Assembly (NCBI GenBank): GCA_018896765.1
Contig: JAHILZ010000080.1
Location: forward strand, 1 to 21,436
DNA: 21,436 nucleotides
DNA from: Patescibacteria group bacterium
GTDB taxonomy: Bacteria > Patescibacteriota > Minisyncoccia > JAHIHE01
Direction: 5' to 3'
Each line of letters opens with the position of its first letter. Within the stretch, counting starts at the first letter, position 1. Position numbers and translations under genes: made by a program. The notes beneath the pieces were generated by a model. The model did not search any database and was not told the origin of the DNA. It worked only from the letters and a program-made list of their open reading frames with translations. Below are positions 13,916 to 21,393 of the stretch, piece after piece.

Positions 13916-14710
13916 ATGAAAAAATATTTGACAATCATTAAAACTTATTGGCAAAGAGGGCTTACTTATCGATTTACGATTTTGGCGTATCGAGCGGGAG
14001 AAATGGCGGAAGCCGTTGTTTTAGTTTTAATGTGGACGGCAATTTATAGCGATCAAAATGTGATTAAAGGATTTACGCTTCCGGAAATGATCACATATTT
14101 TTTGATTGGAAATTTATTTAGCGCGGCGACGCGTAATTTTTTGCCCGGTCTTATGTCGCGAGATATAAAAGATGGCGGTCTTTCAATGTTTTTATTAAGG
14201 CCAATGAGTTATTTTAATTTTATTCTTTCCAGAGAAATCGGAAGAATATCTTTTGTAACCGCTTTATCGTTAGTTACAAACGGATTAATAATTTTATTTT
14301 TTTTGAATTATTTCATATTTAACTTTGATATTCCGTATTTGTTATTAATCGCAATAATGATTAGTTTGGCTTTTATTATAGAATTACTTATATCATACAT
14401 TGTTGGTTTGGTGGCATTTTGGACGGATGAAGTCGACGGACTGCATTCCACTTTTGACAAACTTAAGAAATTATTTTCCGGCGGATATTTTCCGATCAGT
14501 ATTTTGCCGGCGATTTTTGTGAATGTGAGTTATGCTTTGCCGTTCGCTTATTCTTTTTTTGTTCCGGCCCAGCTGTATCTTAAAAAAATTGATCTGATGG
14601 CCGGCGCGCGAGGAATTTTTGTTCAAATAGTTTGGATAATCGCGCTTTACGCGATAAGCAATTGGATTTGGAAAAAAGGGTTGAGGAGATATGAAGGAGT
14701 GGGGATTTAA
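13916..14710 (+). CDS. ABC-2 family exporter permease (DUF990-like)
   Basis: A 264-aa integral membrane protein with six predicted helices. An amphipathic N-terminus (KKYLTIIKTYWQRGLTYRF) is followed by helices near 26-46, 60-75, 105-130, 138-170 and 185-205, and a last one near 235-255. The cytoplasmic coupling segment RDIKDGGLSMFLLRPMSYF is characteristic of the ABC2_membrane_6 (DUF990) family. It forms the membrane channel for the ATPase encoded 90 bp downstream. DUF990 systems normally have two permease genes; only one is present here, so it may homodimerise or the partner lies elsewhere. Substrate unknown. The start lies just past the Nudix fragment and no clear Shine-Dalgarno is visible. 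Confidence 0.85.
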   Translation: MKKYLTIIKTYWQRGLTYRFTILAYRAGEMAEAVVLVLMWTAIYSDQNVIKGFTLPEMITYFLIGNLFSAATRNFLPGLMSRDIKDGGLSMFLLRPMSYFNFILSREIGRISFVTALSLVTNGLIILFFLNYFIFNFDIPYLLLIAIMISLAFIIELLISYIVGLVAFWTDEVDGLHSTFDKLKKLFSGGYFPISILPAIFVNVSYALPFAYSFFVPAQLYLKKIDLMAGARGIFVQIVWIIALYAISNWIWKKGLRRYEGVGI

Positions 14711-14715
14711 GACAG

Positions 14716-14748
14716 TTTATAAAGTTGAAAGTTATAAAGTTTTAAAGT
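14716..14748. repeat. Short ttataaagtt-type repeats between the ABC genes
   Basis: Units tataaagttgaaagt and tataaagttttaaagt lie in tandem between permease and ATPase genes. They are related to the inverted copies at 16203-16291 and to the AAGTT palindromes in lepA and at 12117-12195. Confidence 0.45.
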
Positions 14749-14800
14749 CGGGAAAAATTCATTCGAAATTCAGAATTCAAAATTAAAAATTAGTGAAAAT

Positions 14801-15778
14801 ATGCCGATTATTGAAGTCAAAAATTTATCAAAAAGCTACGAATATTATCGGCAGGAGTCCGGCTTGATGGGCGCGGTTAAAAGTTTTTTCGCGCGCGAAA
14901 CTTTGTATGCCGAGGCGGTGAAAGGCATTAATTTTTCTATTGAAGAAGGGGAATTAGTTGGATTTCTGGGGCCGAACGGCGCCGGAAAAACCACCACGTT
15001 AAAAATGCTTTCCGGGATCTTGTATCCGACCAGCGGCGATGCTAGAGTTTTAGGGTTTAAACCGACGGACCGCAAGAAAGAATATCAACGGCAGTTTGCT
15101 TTGGTGATGGGGCAGAAGAATCAGCTGGTAGCCGACTTGCCCGCGATGGAAAGTTTTATTTTGAATAAAGAAATTTATGAAGTATCGGATAATGATTTTA
15201 AAAAAACTTTGAACGAATTGGTCGATGTTCTTGATATCGGCAATATTTTGGACATTCAAACGCGAAAACTTTCATTGGGGCAAAGAATGAAATGCGAATT
15301 GGCGGCCGCTTTGATCCATAGTCCGAAAGTTCTTTTTTTGGATGAGCCGACAATCGGGCTTGATGTGGTGGCGCAGAAAAATATCCGCGATTTTCTGAAG
15401 CGCTATAACAAGGAAAAGAAGACGACGATCATTTTGACTTCTCATTATATGGAAGATATCAAAGATTTGTGCCGGCGTGTGATTATTATAAATTTGGGAA
15501 AAGTCATTTATGACGGCGCGATTGATGAGCTGATTAAGAAACACGCTCCATACAAATTATTGAAAATTACTTTTGACGAGAATGGAATAAGGAGGGATCA
15601 GGTGGAAAAATACGGCGAGGTGCTGGAGTTTAGTTCGTATCGCGCGGTTATAAAAGTGGCGCGAGGCGACGCGAAGAAGGTGGCCATAGCTCTTCTGTCT
15701 TCGCCTTTGCCGGTTGATGATATTTTGATCGATGAGGTGGATATTGATGATGTGATCAGGAAGGTGTTCGGGAAATAA
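14801..15778 (+). CDS. ABC-2 type exporter ATP-binding protein
   Basis: A 325-aa cytoplasmic ATPase: Walker A GPNGAGKT (57-64), signature LSLGQ (157-161), Walker B VLFLDEPT (D181, E182), and the H-loop histidine in LTSHYMED. The Q-loop is in VMGQKNQLV. Residues ~14-37 form an extra segment (YYRQESGLMGAVKSFFARET) typical of DUF990-type exporters, and the C-terminal ~80 residues form a regulatory domain with alternating strands. It should power the permease upstream, from which it is separated by 90 bp of repeat-rich DNA. Export of a lipid, polysaccharide or peptide is plausible, but nothing in the sequence decides the substrate. Confidence 0.94.
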   Translation: MPIIEVKNLSKSYEYYRQESGLMGAVKSFFARETLYAEAVKGINFSIEEGELVGFLGPNGAGKTTTLKMLSGILYPTSGDARVLGFKPTDRKKEYQRQFALVMGQKNQLVADLPAMESFILNKEIYEVSDNDFKKTLNELVDVLDIGNILDIQTRKLSLGQRMKCELAAALIHSPKVLFLDEPTIGLDVVAQKNIRDFLKRYNKEKKTTIILTSHYMEDIKDLCRRVIIINLGKVIYDGAIDELIKKHAPYKLLKITFDENGIRRDQVEKYGEVLEFSSYRAVIKVARGDAKKVAIALLSSPLPVDDILIDEVDIDDVIRKVFGK

Positions 15779-15808
15779 AGAGTTAATGAATTTTTAAAAA
15801 AAGACATC

Positions 15809-15833
15809 AAAAAATCGATTCTTGTGAATCGAT
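15809..15833 (-). terminator. Rho-independent terminator (minus strand)
   Basis: Read on the minus strand: ATCGATTC-ACAA-GAATCGAT followed by a six-T run, with a second T-run (15795-15802) just beyond. The stem is a perfect 8 bp. On the plus strand the hairpin has no T-run, so it terminates minus-strand transcripts. It closes the transcription unit that starts near 16055. Confidence 0.75.
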
Positions 15834-16055
15834 GCTTTGAAAGAGATACGAAATGTATTCTTATTTTTTTATTTTTTATTTGTTTTTGGGCTTTTTGTTT
15901 TTCTGCTTCTGCAGATTTTTTTTGATACATTTAAGCATCATTTTTTTATTTTTATTTTAGTCCAAGGGATATTTCCATTCTCCTGATTTTAGAAGTTCAG
16001 AAATTTCCCTTGGACTTAAGCCACTAAACAAATGTACATTTCATTTCGTATTCTT
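15809..16055 (-). ncRNA. Putative small RNA (or small-peptide) transcription unit
   Basis: A strong minus-strand promoter and an intrinsic terminator delimit about 250 nt without a conventional gene. The RNA contains a long hairpin (plus 15959-16016) with arms agtccaaggga/tcccttggact and further inner pairing, about 18 bp with one mismatch, whose apical part holds AGGAG. Ends near the transcript termini are complementary (atacgaaatg, 16053-16044 region, with catttcgtat, 15855-15846), which could close the whole molecule. Two tiny ORFs lie inside: TTG 16031 to 15957 (24 codons, SPREISELLKSGEW core) and ATG 15941 to 15876 (21 codons, lysine-rich). No known RNA family is recognised. Whether it works as RNA or as peptide mRNA is open. 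Confidence 0.55.
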
Positions 16056-16061
16056 AAACTA

Positions 16062-16089
16062 AGTATAGCACATCTAAAAATAATGTCAA
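16062..16089 (-). promoter_or_regulatory. Minus-strand promoter for the small RNA unit
   Basis: Minus strand: perfect TTGACA (16089-16084), a 16-nt spacer and TATACT (16067-16062). It is one of the best promoter matches in the window and points away from the DUF2339 gene. The expected start is near 16055. Confidence 0.7.
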
Positions 16090-16178
16090 GGGCTTGGCAA
16101 TGATAATTTAAAATAATGGCTTAAATAAAGCAAAAAGATAGACTTTTGACCAAAAAAACCGCAGGTTTAAGCAGTGAG

Positions 16179-16198
16179 TTATCCACAGGTTATACACA
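16179..16198 (+). promoter_or_regulatory. Two adjacent DnaA boxes
   Basis: TTATCCACA (16179-16187) and TTATACACA (16190-16198) are both exact matches to the DnaA box consensus TTATNCACA, in the same orientation, 11 bp start to start. A small hairpin, aaacc-gca-ggttt (~16156-16168), precedes them and very AT-rich DNA follows. They may be DnaA-responsive regulation or part of an origin. Confidence 0.6.
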
Positions 16199-16202
16199 AT
16201 TT

Positions 16203-16291
16203 AGTTATAAAGTTTATCAAGTTTCTAAAGTTATAAAGTAGAAAAAAATTAATAATTTTTTGCGTTATGAACTTTAAAACTTTATAACTTT
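16203..16291. repeat. Inverted repeat of ttataaagtt family
   Basis: aaagttataaagt (16227-16239) and its exact reverse complement actttataacttt (16279-16291) enclose an AT-rich centre. A further partial copy, agttataaagt, is at 16203-16213. It lies directly after the DnaA boxes. Confidence 0.65.
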
Positions 16292-16333
16292 AAGAACTAG
16301 CGCCGTGTTGCATTTCTTTTTCCTGCGTAAATA

Positions 16334-16342
16334 TGCTATAAT
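16334..16342 (+). promoter_or_regulatory. Extended -10 promoter of the DUF2339 gene
   Basis: TGcTATAAT (16334-16342) is a perfect extended -10 element 41 bp before the start codon. The nearest -35-like hexamer, TTGCAT (16308-16313), is too far (23 nt), so recognition would depend on the TG extension. Confidence 0.6.
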
Positions 16343-16383
16343 AAATAAAATAGAGGTTATTCATTAAGCAACCAATCAAACTT

Positions 16384-18357
16384 ATGTCAAAGGAAAACGA
16401 TCCAATAAATGATCGGCTTGATAAAATATCAAAGGCAATTGTTTTTTTAGCTGAAAAAGTTTCTTCCTTGGAGGAACGGATAAATAAAGAGGAGGGGTTA
16501 AAAAAGGCGCCGAGCGTTCCTATTGATATTCCGCCAAAACCAATGTATGAAGCGCCGAAAGCCGCGCCGCGAGAATTAGAAAAGCCCGAAGCCGCTTTTG
16601 TTTCGGGAAGCGGCGCGAAATTTTATGCGGGAAAAAAAGATGCGAAAGAAACGGTAAAAGAAGAAGGTTTTGAAGCGGAGATCGGCTTAAAATGGCTTGG
16701 ACGAATCGGTATTTTGGCTTTAATTTTCGGAGTCGCTTTCTTTTTGAAATATGCTTTTGAAAATAATTGGATCGGCGAGGCGGGCCGAGTCGCGATTGGA
16801 ATTCTGTCGGGTATGGTTTTGATTTATCTTGGCGATTATTTGCGCCAAAAATATACTTCTTATGCCTCTACCTTGACCGGCGGAGGGATTGCCGTGCTGT
16901 ATTTGTCGATTTACTCCAGTTTTGCTTACTACCGATTAATTGATCAGATACCGGCTTTTATCGCCATGATGATCATTACCGCGATCGGCGCTTTTTTAGC
17001 TATTCGCTATGAGCGGATAAATTTGGCGGTTTTGTCGATTTTGGGCGGTTTTTTGACGCCGATTTTGCTTTCCACCGGCGCGAATAATCAAATCGGTCTT
17101 TTTAGCTATATGACCATTTTAAATCTTGGCGTTCTGGCGATTTCTTTTTATCGCAATTGGCAGAAGCTTAATTTGCTTGGGCTTATCGCCACTTTATTTC
17201 TTTATTTCGGCTGGTCGGCCGCGCATTATGACGCAAGCCAGCTTTTTTTGACGGAAGCTTTTTTAACCCTGTGGTTTATAATTTATTCGGTGGCCATTGT
17301 TTCGCATAATATTTTATCCAAGAAGAAAGCGGATATTTCCGATCTGGCTTTAATTATTTTAAACGGCTTGGCTTATTTTGGCATTAGCTATTTTTTGCTG
17401 GCAAAAGATTACGGTGATTATTTGGGATTTTTTACGGTTTTATTGGCCGCGGTATATTTTATTTTTGCTTATGTTTCTTATCAGGTGAATTCCGAAGACA
17501 AAGAATTGGCCCTGTTTTTTCCGGGACTTTCGATTTTTTTTCTAACTATTTCCGCGCCGATTCAGTTTGACGGCGTTTGGGTTACTATCGCATGGGCAGT
17601 TGAAGCGGTAGCGCTTGTTATGGGCGGATTTTATCTCAAGAATTACGCGATGCGGTTTTTTGCTTGGGCGCTTTTGGGGATAGTTGTTATGAGATTAATT
17701 TTTATTGATAATTATCAAACATCCTCGACAATGGATTATATTTTAATTTTCAACAAGAGATTTTTAATTTTTATGGCTGGAGTTGTTTCTTTTTCCGCGG
17801 TTTATTATTTATATTCCAAATATGAAGCTTTAGTTAAAAATAAAGAATTAAAAGCTAAAGCGGCGGCATTATTTTTGATAAATTTTTTGCTTTTATGGAA
17901 TCTGAGCGCGGAGGTTTCGGTTTATTTTAGCAATCAAATTAAATTTCAAAATATGGCCGCGGTTTATCCGCAATGCCAGATGTGGGATTATGATTCGCGA
18001 GGAAATTATACGGAGAACATTCGTTGCGCCCGGCAAATTAAGGAGTATAATGCCGCTCAAAGCATCAATTCTGAAAAAATAAAAAATATTCAAAGCACCG
18101 AGACAGCTTTGCAGACGGTGCTTTGGTCGCTTTATGCCATTGGCCTTTTGGCTTTTGGCATAAGAGGGAAAAACAGGTTTCTGAGATTAATGGGCATCGG
18201 CCTTTTTGGCATAACAATCGCGAAAGCTTTTCTTTATGGTTTTATGGCCATGCAAGGAATTTATAGGATTGTTGCTTTTATTATACTGGGAGCATTGCTC
18301 TTGGCGGCTTCTTTCGCGTATAATAAATATAAGGAGAAAATAAAAGAAATAATATAG
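16384..18357 (+). CDS. DUF2339 polytopic membrane protein
   Basis: A 657-aa protein. Residues 1-37 form a predicted coiled coil (DRLDKISKAIVFLAEKVSSL), followed by a proline/alanine/lysine-rich linker to ~100 and then a long run of roughly 17-19 hydrophobic helices to the C-terminus. The sequence entering the membrane part, EIGLKWLGRIGILALIFGVA, is the hallmark of the DUF2339 family. A large hydrophilic loop (~residues 520-570, with two cysteines) interrupts the helices and may lie outside. Family function is not established; its partner is usually a DUF3999 protein, as here, which suggests a joint envelope role. It starts behind an extended -10 promoter; the DUF3999 gene follows after 210 bp of repeat DNA. 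Confidence 0.9.
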   Translation: MSKENDPINDRLDKISKAIVFLAEKVSSLEERINKEEGLKKAPSVPIDIPPKPMYEAPKAAPRELEKPEAAFVSGSGAKFYAGKKDAKETVKEEGFEAEIGLKWLGRIGILALIFGVAFFLKYAFENNWIGEAGRVAIGILSGMVLIYLGDYLRQKYTSYASTLTGGGIAVLYLSIYSSFAYYRLIDQIPAFIAMMIITAIGAFLAIRYERINLAVLSILGGFLTPILLSTGANNQIGLFSYMTILNLGVLAISFYRNWQKLNLLGLIATLFLYFGWSAAHYDASQLFLTEAFLTLWFIIYSVAIVSHNILSKKKADISDLALIILNGLAYFGISYFLLAKDYGDYLGFFTVLLAAVYFIFAYVSYQVNSEDKELALFFPGLSIFFLTISAPIQFDGVWVTIAWAVEAVALVMGGFYLKNYAMRFFAWALLGIVVMRLIFIDNYQTSSTMDYILIFNKRFLIFMAGVVSFSAVYYLYSKYEALVKNKELKAKAAALFLINFLLLWNLSAEVSVYFSNQIKFQNMAAVYPQCQMWDYDSRGNYTENIRCARQIKEYNAAQSINSEKIKNIQSTETALQTVLWSLYAIGLLAFGIRGKNRFLRLMGIGLFGITIAKAFLYGFMAMQGIYRIVAFIILGALLLAASFAYNKYKEKIKEII

Positions 18358-18388
18358 ATTTTATTGAAATGTTTCATTTTATTATTTT

Positions 18389-18423
18389 TGTCATTGCGAG
18401 AAGTCGAAACGACGAAGCAATCC
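18389..18423. repeat. REP-like palindrome, TCATTGCGAG family (copy 2)
   Basis: tgtcattgcgagaagt ... cgacgaagcaatc, with arms attgc/gcaat and an inner hairpin gtcg-aaa-cgac (18403-18413). It shares both ends with the copy at 4318-4354, while the centre differs. Confidence 0.8.
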
Positions 18424-18442
18424 CTCATGCTTTTTAATGTCA

Positions 18443-18466
18443 AATGACAAATTTCCAATGACAAAT
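18443..18466. repeat. 24-bp interspersed repeat (copy 2)
   Basis: Identical to 7620-7643 over 24 bp. It sits 20 bp after the REP-like palindrome between the DUF2339 and DUF3999 genes. Further caaat/gtcaaa units flank it. Confidence 0.7.
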
Positions 18467-18567
18467 CAAATCCAAATGTCAAAATTAAAATAGAGATAAA
18501 TAAAATAATAAAATAAATTGGCTCGTTTTTAAGATGCGCCAATAATTTTAATAAATTAATACAAATT

Positions 18568-19884
18568 ATGATGTTTAAAAAAATATTAAGAGCGGTAAGC
18601 GTGTTGGCGATTTTGGGAATTATGGCGCCGAATTTTTCTTTGGCGACTCCGCCATCAATCGATCAAAGGCCACTGTGGCAATATTATAAAAATATAAATA
18701 TCAGCGGTAATCCGGCAAAAGGGGATTTGGTTAAAATTATTCTTGATCAGGGCGTTTTTAATAATGCGAAAAAAGACTTGGGAGATTTGAGAGTAGCGGA
18801 TCGGGGAGGAAATGAAGTGCCGTATAAACTGATCATTGAGCGCAGTGTTTTCAGCCAAGAAAATATTTATCCGGTTTTTGTTTTGAATAATTCTTACAGC
18901 GCTGAAGGCGGATATAATATTTTTATTGTTGATTTTGGCGAGAGCGGGTTTTTAAACAGTTCGCTGAATATTCTTACCGGTTCGGAAAATTTTAAGCGCA
19001 CTGTGGAAATTTCCGGAAGCAATGATATGGCTTCTTGGAACGCGCTGAAAACAAATGGCTATATTTATGATTATACTGATAAAGTTGCTAATTTTAAGGC
19101 TCAAAATACAAAAATTGATTATCCTGAAAATGCTTTTCGCTATATTCAGGTAAAAATATTTTCCGGGGGCGAAGCGCCTCTTGCGATAACCGGAGCGCAA
19201 GTATCAAAGATTAAAAAATCTGAAAGCAAGGAAGCTGTTTTTAATCCGAAATATGAGGTGAGAGAAAATTCCGTCAAAAGAACAACCGAAGTTGTGATTG
19301 ATCTTAGTAAAAAAGGCTGGCCGATTAGCAATATAATGATAACTTCGACGGATGAGAATTTTAATCGGGAAGCTGTAGTTTACGAGAGCAGTGATAAAAA
19401 TAATTGGAGAAGAGTAGGGGAAGACTACATTTTTACTTATAATACTCCGAAATTCGCGGGCGCAAATTTAGAAGTTGGTTGTTCGGAAACAAGCGAACGG
19501 TATTTAAAAATCGAAATTTATAATGGCGACAACAGCCCGATTTCCATTACCGGCATATCCGCTAAGACTATTTTGCGAAGTATTGCTTTTCAATACGGAA
19601 TGGAAGCGCTTGTTGGCGAGTATAAATTATATTATGGAAATCCAAAAGCGAATTTTCCCGAATATGATTTGGAGAAATTTTTCCCGTATCTTGATACCGG
19701 AAAATATTTCAGTTCATTGCTATCTCAAGAGCAAATAAATTCTTTTTATCAGGAAGAGGATCCGCTTGCGTTGCCGATAACCGAAAGGATCCCGTATTTA
19801 GCGCCGGGTATTTTAGCCTTGGCGATTTTAATGATGGGATCGATGGTTTTTAGATTTATGAAAAAAGTCGGGGTCGTCAAATAA
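18568..19884 (+). CDS. DUF3999-like secreted, membrane-anchored protein
   Basis: A 438-aa protein with an N-terminal signal peptide (basic MMFKKILR, hydrophobic core, cleavage likely near SLATP ~27-28) and one C-terminal transmembrane helix (~410-430, LAPGILALAILMMGSMVF) followed by a short basic tail, so the bulk lies outside the membrane. The body is beta-rich with two discoidin-like repeats: EISGSNDMASWNAL and VYESSDKNNWRRV, each followed by RYIQVKIF or RYLKIEIY. This layout and the DUF2339 neighbour support DUF3999. It may bind carbohydrate or envelope polymers, but that is inference. A second ATG at 18571 is equally possible. Confidence 0.8.
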   Translation: MMFKKILRAVSVLAILGIMAPNFSLATPPSIDQRPLWQYYKNINISGNPAKGDLVKIILDQGVFNNAKKDLGDLRVADRGGNEVPYKLIIERSVFSQENIYPVFVLNNSYSAEGGYNIFIVDFGESGFLNSSLNILTGSENFKRTVEISGSNDMASWNALKTNGYIYDYTDKVANFKAQNTKIDYPENAFRYIQVKIFSGGEAPLAITGAQVSKIKKSESKEAVFNPKYEVRENSVKRTTEVVIDLSKKGWPISNIMITSTDENFNREAVVYESSDKNNWRRVGEDYIFTYNTPKFAGANLEVGCSETSERYLKIEIYNGDNSPISITGISAKTILRSIAFQYGMEALVGEYKLYYGNPKANFPEYDLEKFFPYLDTGKYFSSLLSQEQINSFYQEEDPLALPITERIPYLAPGILALAILMMGSMVFRFMKKVGVVK

Positions 19885-19974
19885 GGGAATAAAATAGAAA
19901 CCCAAATTGAAAAACTGAAAGAATACAGGCAGGCGCTTATCACCAGCGCCGCGACGAGAAAAATTAAAATATAA
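19885..19974 (+). pseudogene. Remnant C-terminus of a type I restriction specificity subunit (hsdS)
   Basis: Directly after the DUF3999 stop and in the same frame, 29 codons read GNKIETQIEKLKEYRQALIT, then SAATRKIKI and a stop. This is the typical last helix and tail of HsdS proteins (QIEKLKEYRQALITSAVTGKI pattern), which recognise DNA for type I restriction-modification. Nothing else of hsdS is present, so this is a scrap left by recombination. If the preceding stop were read through, it would extend the DUF3999 protein. Confidence 0.7.
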
Positions 19975-19993
19975 GCCCAACTTTTCATATAAC

Positions 19994-20030
19994 TTGACAT
20001 ATGTAAAGTTAAGTGATAAACTTTACATAT
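19994..20030 (+). promoter_or_regulatory. Promoter and operator of the fic gene
   Basis: TTGACA (19994-19999), a 17-nt spacer and TAAACT (20017-20022). A perfect 12-bp inverted repeat, atatgtaaagtt ... aactttacatat (19999-20010 and 20019-20030, 8-nt spacer), covers the spacer and -10 element, as a repressor operator would. The Fic protein has its own C-terminal winged helix, so autoregulation is a reasonable guess. Confidence 0.65.
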
Positions 20031-20057
20031 AGATATTTTTATATAAAGTTACTTGTT

Positions 20058-21194
20058 ATGAAAAATACAACATCATTTAAATCAGGCGTATATAAACAGC
20101 AATATGAATATAAGAGTTTTTCTCCGTCTTTTATCAATGCGGCTTTTCAGTGGTCTGATCCAAAAATTGATGTGCTGCTTGAAGAAGCGAACAGATATTT
20201 GGGAGAATTAAACGCTTACTCTTTGCTTGTTCCGGATGCGGATTTTTTTATTCGTATGCATGTTTTCAAAGAGGCCACAACATCCAGCAGAATTGAGGGA
20301 ACTAAAACCGGGATGGATGAGGCGTTTTTACCCAAAGAAGAAGTTGATCCGGAAAAAAGGGACGATTGGGCGGAAGTGCAAAATTATACTCGCGCAATGG
20401 ATACGGCAATTACCGAATTGGCGAAATTGCCTTTGTCAATGCGACTTCTCAAAGATACTCATAGAATTTTATTAACCGGAGCGCGTGGCAAACATAAAAC
20501 CCCCGGAGAAATTCGTGTCAGCCAAAATTGGATTGGCGGCGCGACATTAAAAGACGCGGTATTTATTCCGCCGCATCCCGATGAAGTGCCGGATTTACTT
20601 AACGATTTAGAAAAATTTTGGCATAACAAAAATATTGATATGCCTCATTTAATCAAGATCGCTATCAGCCATTACCAATTTGAAACTATACATCCTTTTC
20701 TTGACGGCAACGGTCGTATCGGCAGATTGTTGATTACTCTTTATCTTGTGTCGCAAGGCATTTTACAAAAACCAACATTCTATTTATCGGATTTTTTTGA
20801 GAAAAATAAAGGCGCGTACTATGACGCGCTTACTGTCGTGAGAATTTCAAACAATATAGAACATTGGATTAAATTTTTTTTGGTTGGCGTTGCCGAAACG
20901 GCAAAGAATGGAAAATCAACATTTGAAAAAATAATAACTCTTAGACATAATTCCGAACAAAAAATTATGTCTCTTGGAAAGAGGGCGAAAATAGGGCAAG
21001 AATTGCTTAAAAATTTATATTCTCAGCCAATTTTAAATACCAAGCAGATAGCCGAAAGATTGCAAATAACTCATCCTTCGGCAAGCGCCTTAGCCAAAAA
21101 ATTTGAAAAAATTGATATTTTTAAAGAAAGTACGGGGTTTAAAAGGAATCGATTATTCGTGTTTTCTGAATACTTGAAATTGTTTGAAAAATAA
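20058..21194 (+). CDS. Fic family protein (class II AMP-transferase) with C-terminal winged helix
   Basis: A 378-aa protein from ATG 20058; an upstream GTG at 20013 would start inside the operator and is rejected. The catalytic Fic motif HPFLDGNGRIGR (212-223) is intact, including the base H212 and the GNGR anion hole; Fic enzymes usually transfer AMP from ATP to a target hydroxyl. An inhibitory helix motif, S76-x-x-x-E80-G81 (SSRIEG), N-terminal to the Fic core makes it class II, self-inhibited by E80. The Fic-N region is at ~10-110. The C-terminus (~300-378: ILNTKQIAERLQITHPSASA) is a winged helix likely to bind DNA. It stands alone behind its own operator promoter, without a separate antitoxin gene. 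Confidence 0.93.
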   Translation: MKNTTSFKSGVYKQQYEYKSFSPSFINAAFQWSDPKIDVLLEEANRYLGELNAYSLLVPDADFFIRMHVFKEATTSSRIEGTKTGMDEAFLPKEEVDPEKRDDWAEVQNYTRAMDTAITELAKLPLSMRLLKDTHRILLTGARGKHKTPGEIRVSQNWIGGATLKDAVFIPPHPDEVPDLLNDLEKFWHNKNIDMPHLIKIAISHYQFETIHPFLDGNGRIGRLLITLYLVSQGILQKPTFYLSDFFEKNKGAYYDALTVVRISNNIEHWIKFFLVGVAETAKNGKSTFEKIITLRHNSEQKIMSLGKRAKIGQELLKNLYSQPILNTKQIAERLQITHPSASALAKKFEKIDIFKESTGFKRNRLFVFSEYLKLFEK

Positions 21195-21211
21195 TTCGCG
21201 TAACATATCCA

Positions 21212-21319
21212 ATGAAGCGCATATTGAAAACAGTCTTAACCGCTTTCGGCTATCGCAAGCGCGATCCGAAAAATTATAATGCCTTGTTGCTCCCCGAAGG
21301 AGTCATACGGCGTTATTGA
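21212..21319 (+). CDS. Doubtful 35-aa ORF
   Basis: It reads MKRILKTVLTAFGYRKRDPK and ends LLLPEGVIRRY. GC-richer than the surrounding intergenic DNA and strongly basic. It has no Shine-Dalgarno and no recognised family. It could be a small gene or a fragment of a lost one. Confidence 0.25.
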   Translation: MKRILKTVLTAFGYRKRDPKNYNALLLPEGVIRRY

Positions 21320-21356
21320 CTTTTGGCTTAAATGTGCAATAATGACTGGATATAAT
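21316..21356 (+). promoter_or_regulatory. Possible promoter of the last, partial gene
   Basis: A TTGACT (21316-21321) with a weak ataatg at 17-nt spacing, and a perfect TATAAT further on (21351-21356) with a poor -35. Either could drive the gene starting at 21394. Confidence 0.4.
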
Positions 21357-21393
21357 GATAAAATTTTAATTGTTTTTTGTATTGAATAAAGAT

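Noticed and set aside
15598..15930. 110-codon minus-strand ORF starting MYQKKSAEAEK
   Set aside because: It reads through the minus-strand terminator and into the antisense of the ABC ATPase. Only the small RNA unit upstream is supported.
20013..20057. Upstream GTG start for the Fic protein
   Set aside because: It would lie within the promoter/operator and adds a non-homologous hydrophobic stretch; ATG 20058 fits the family.
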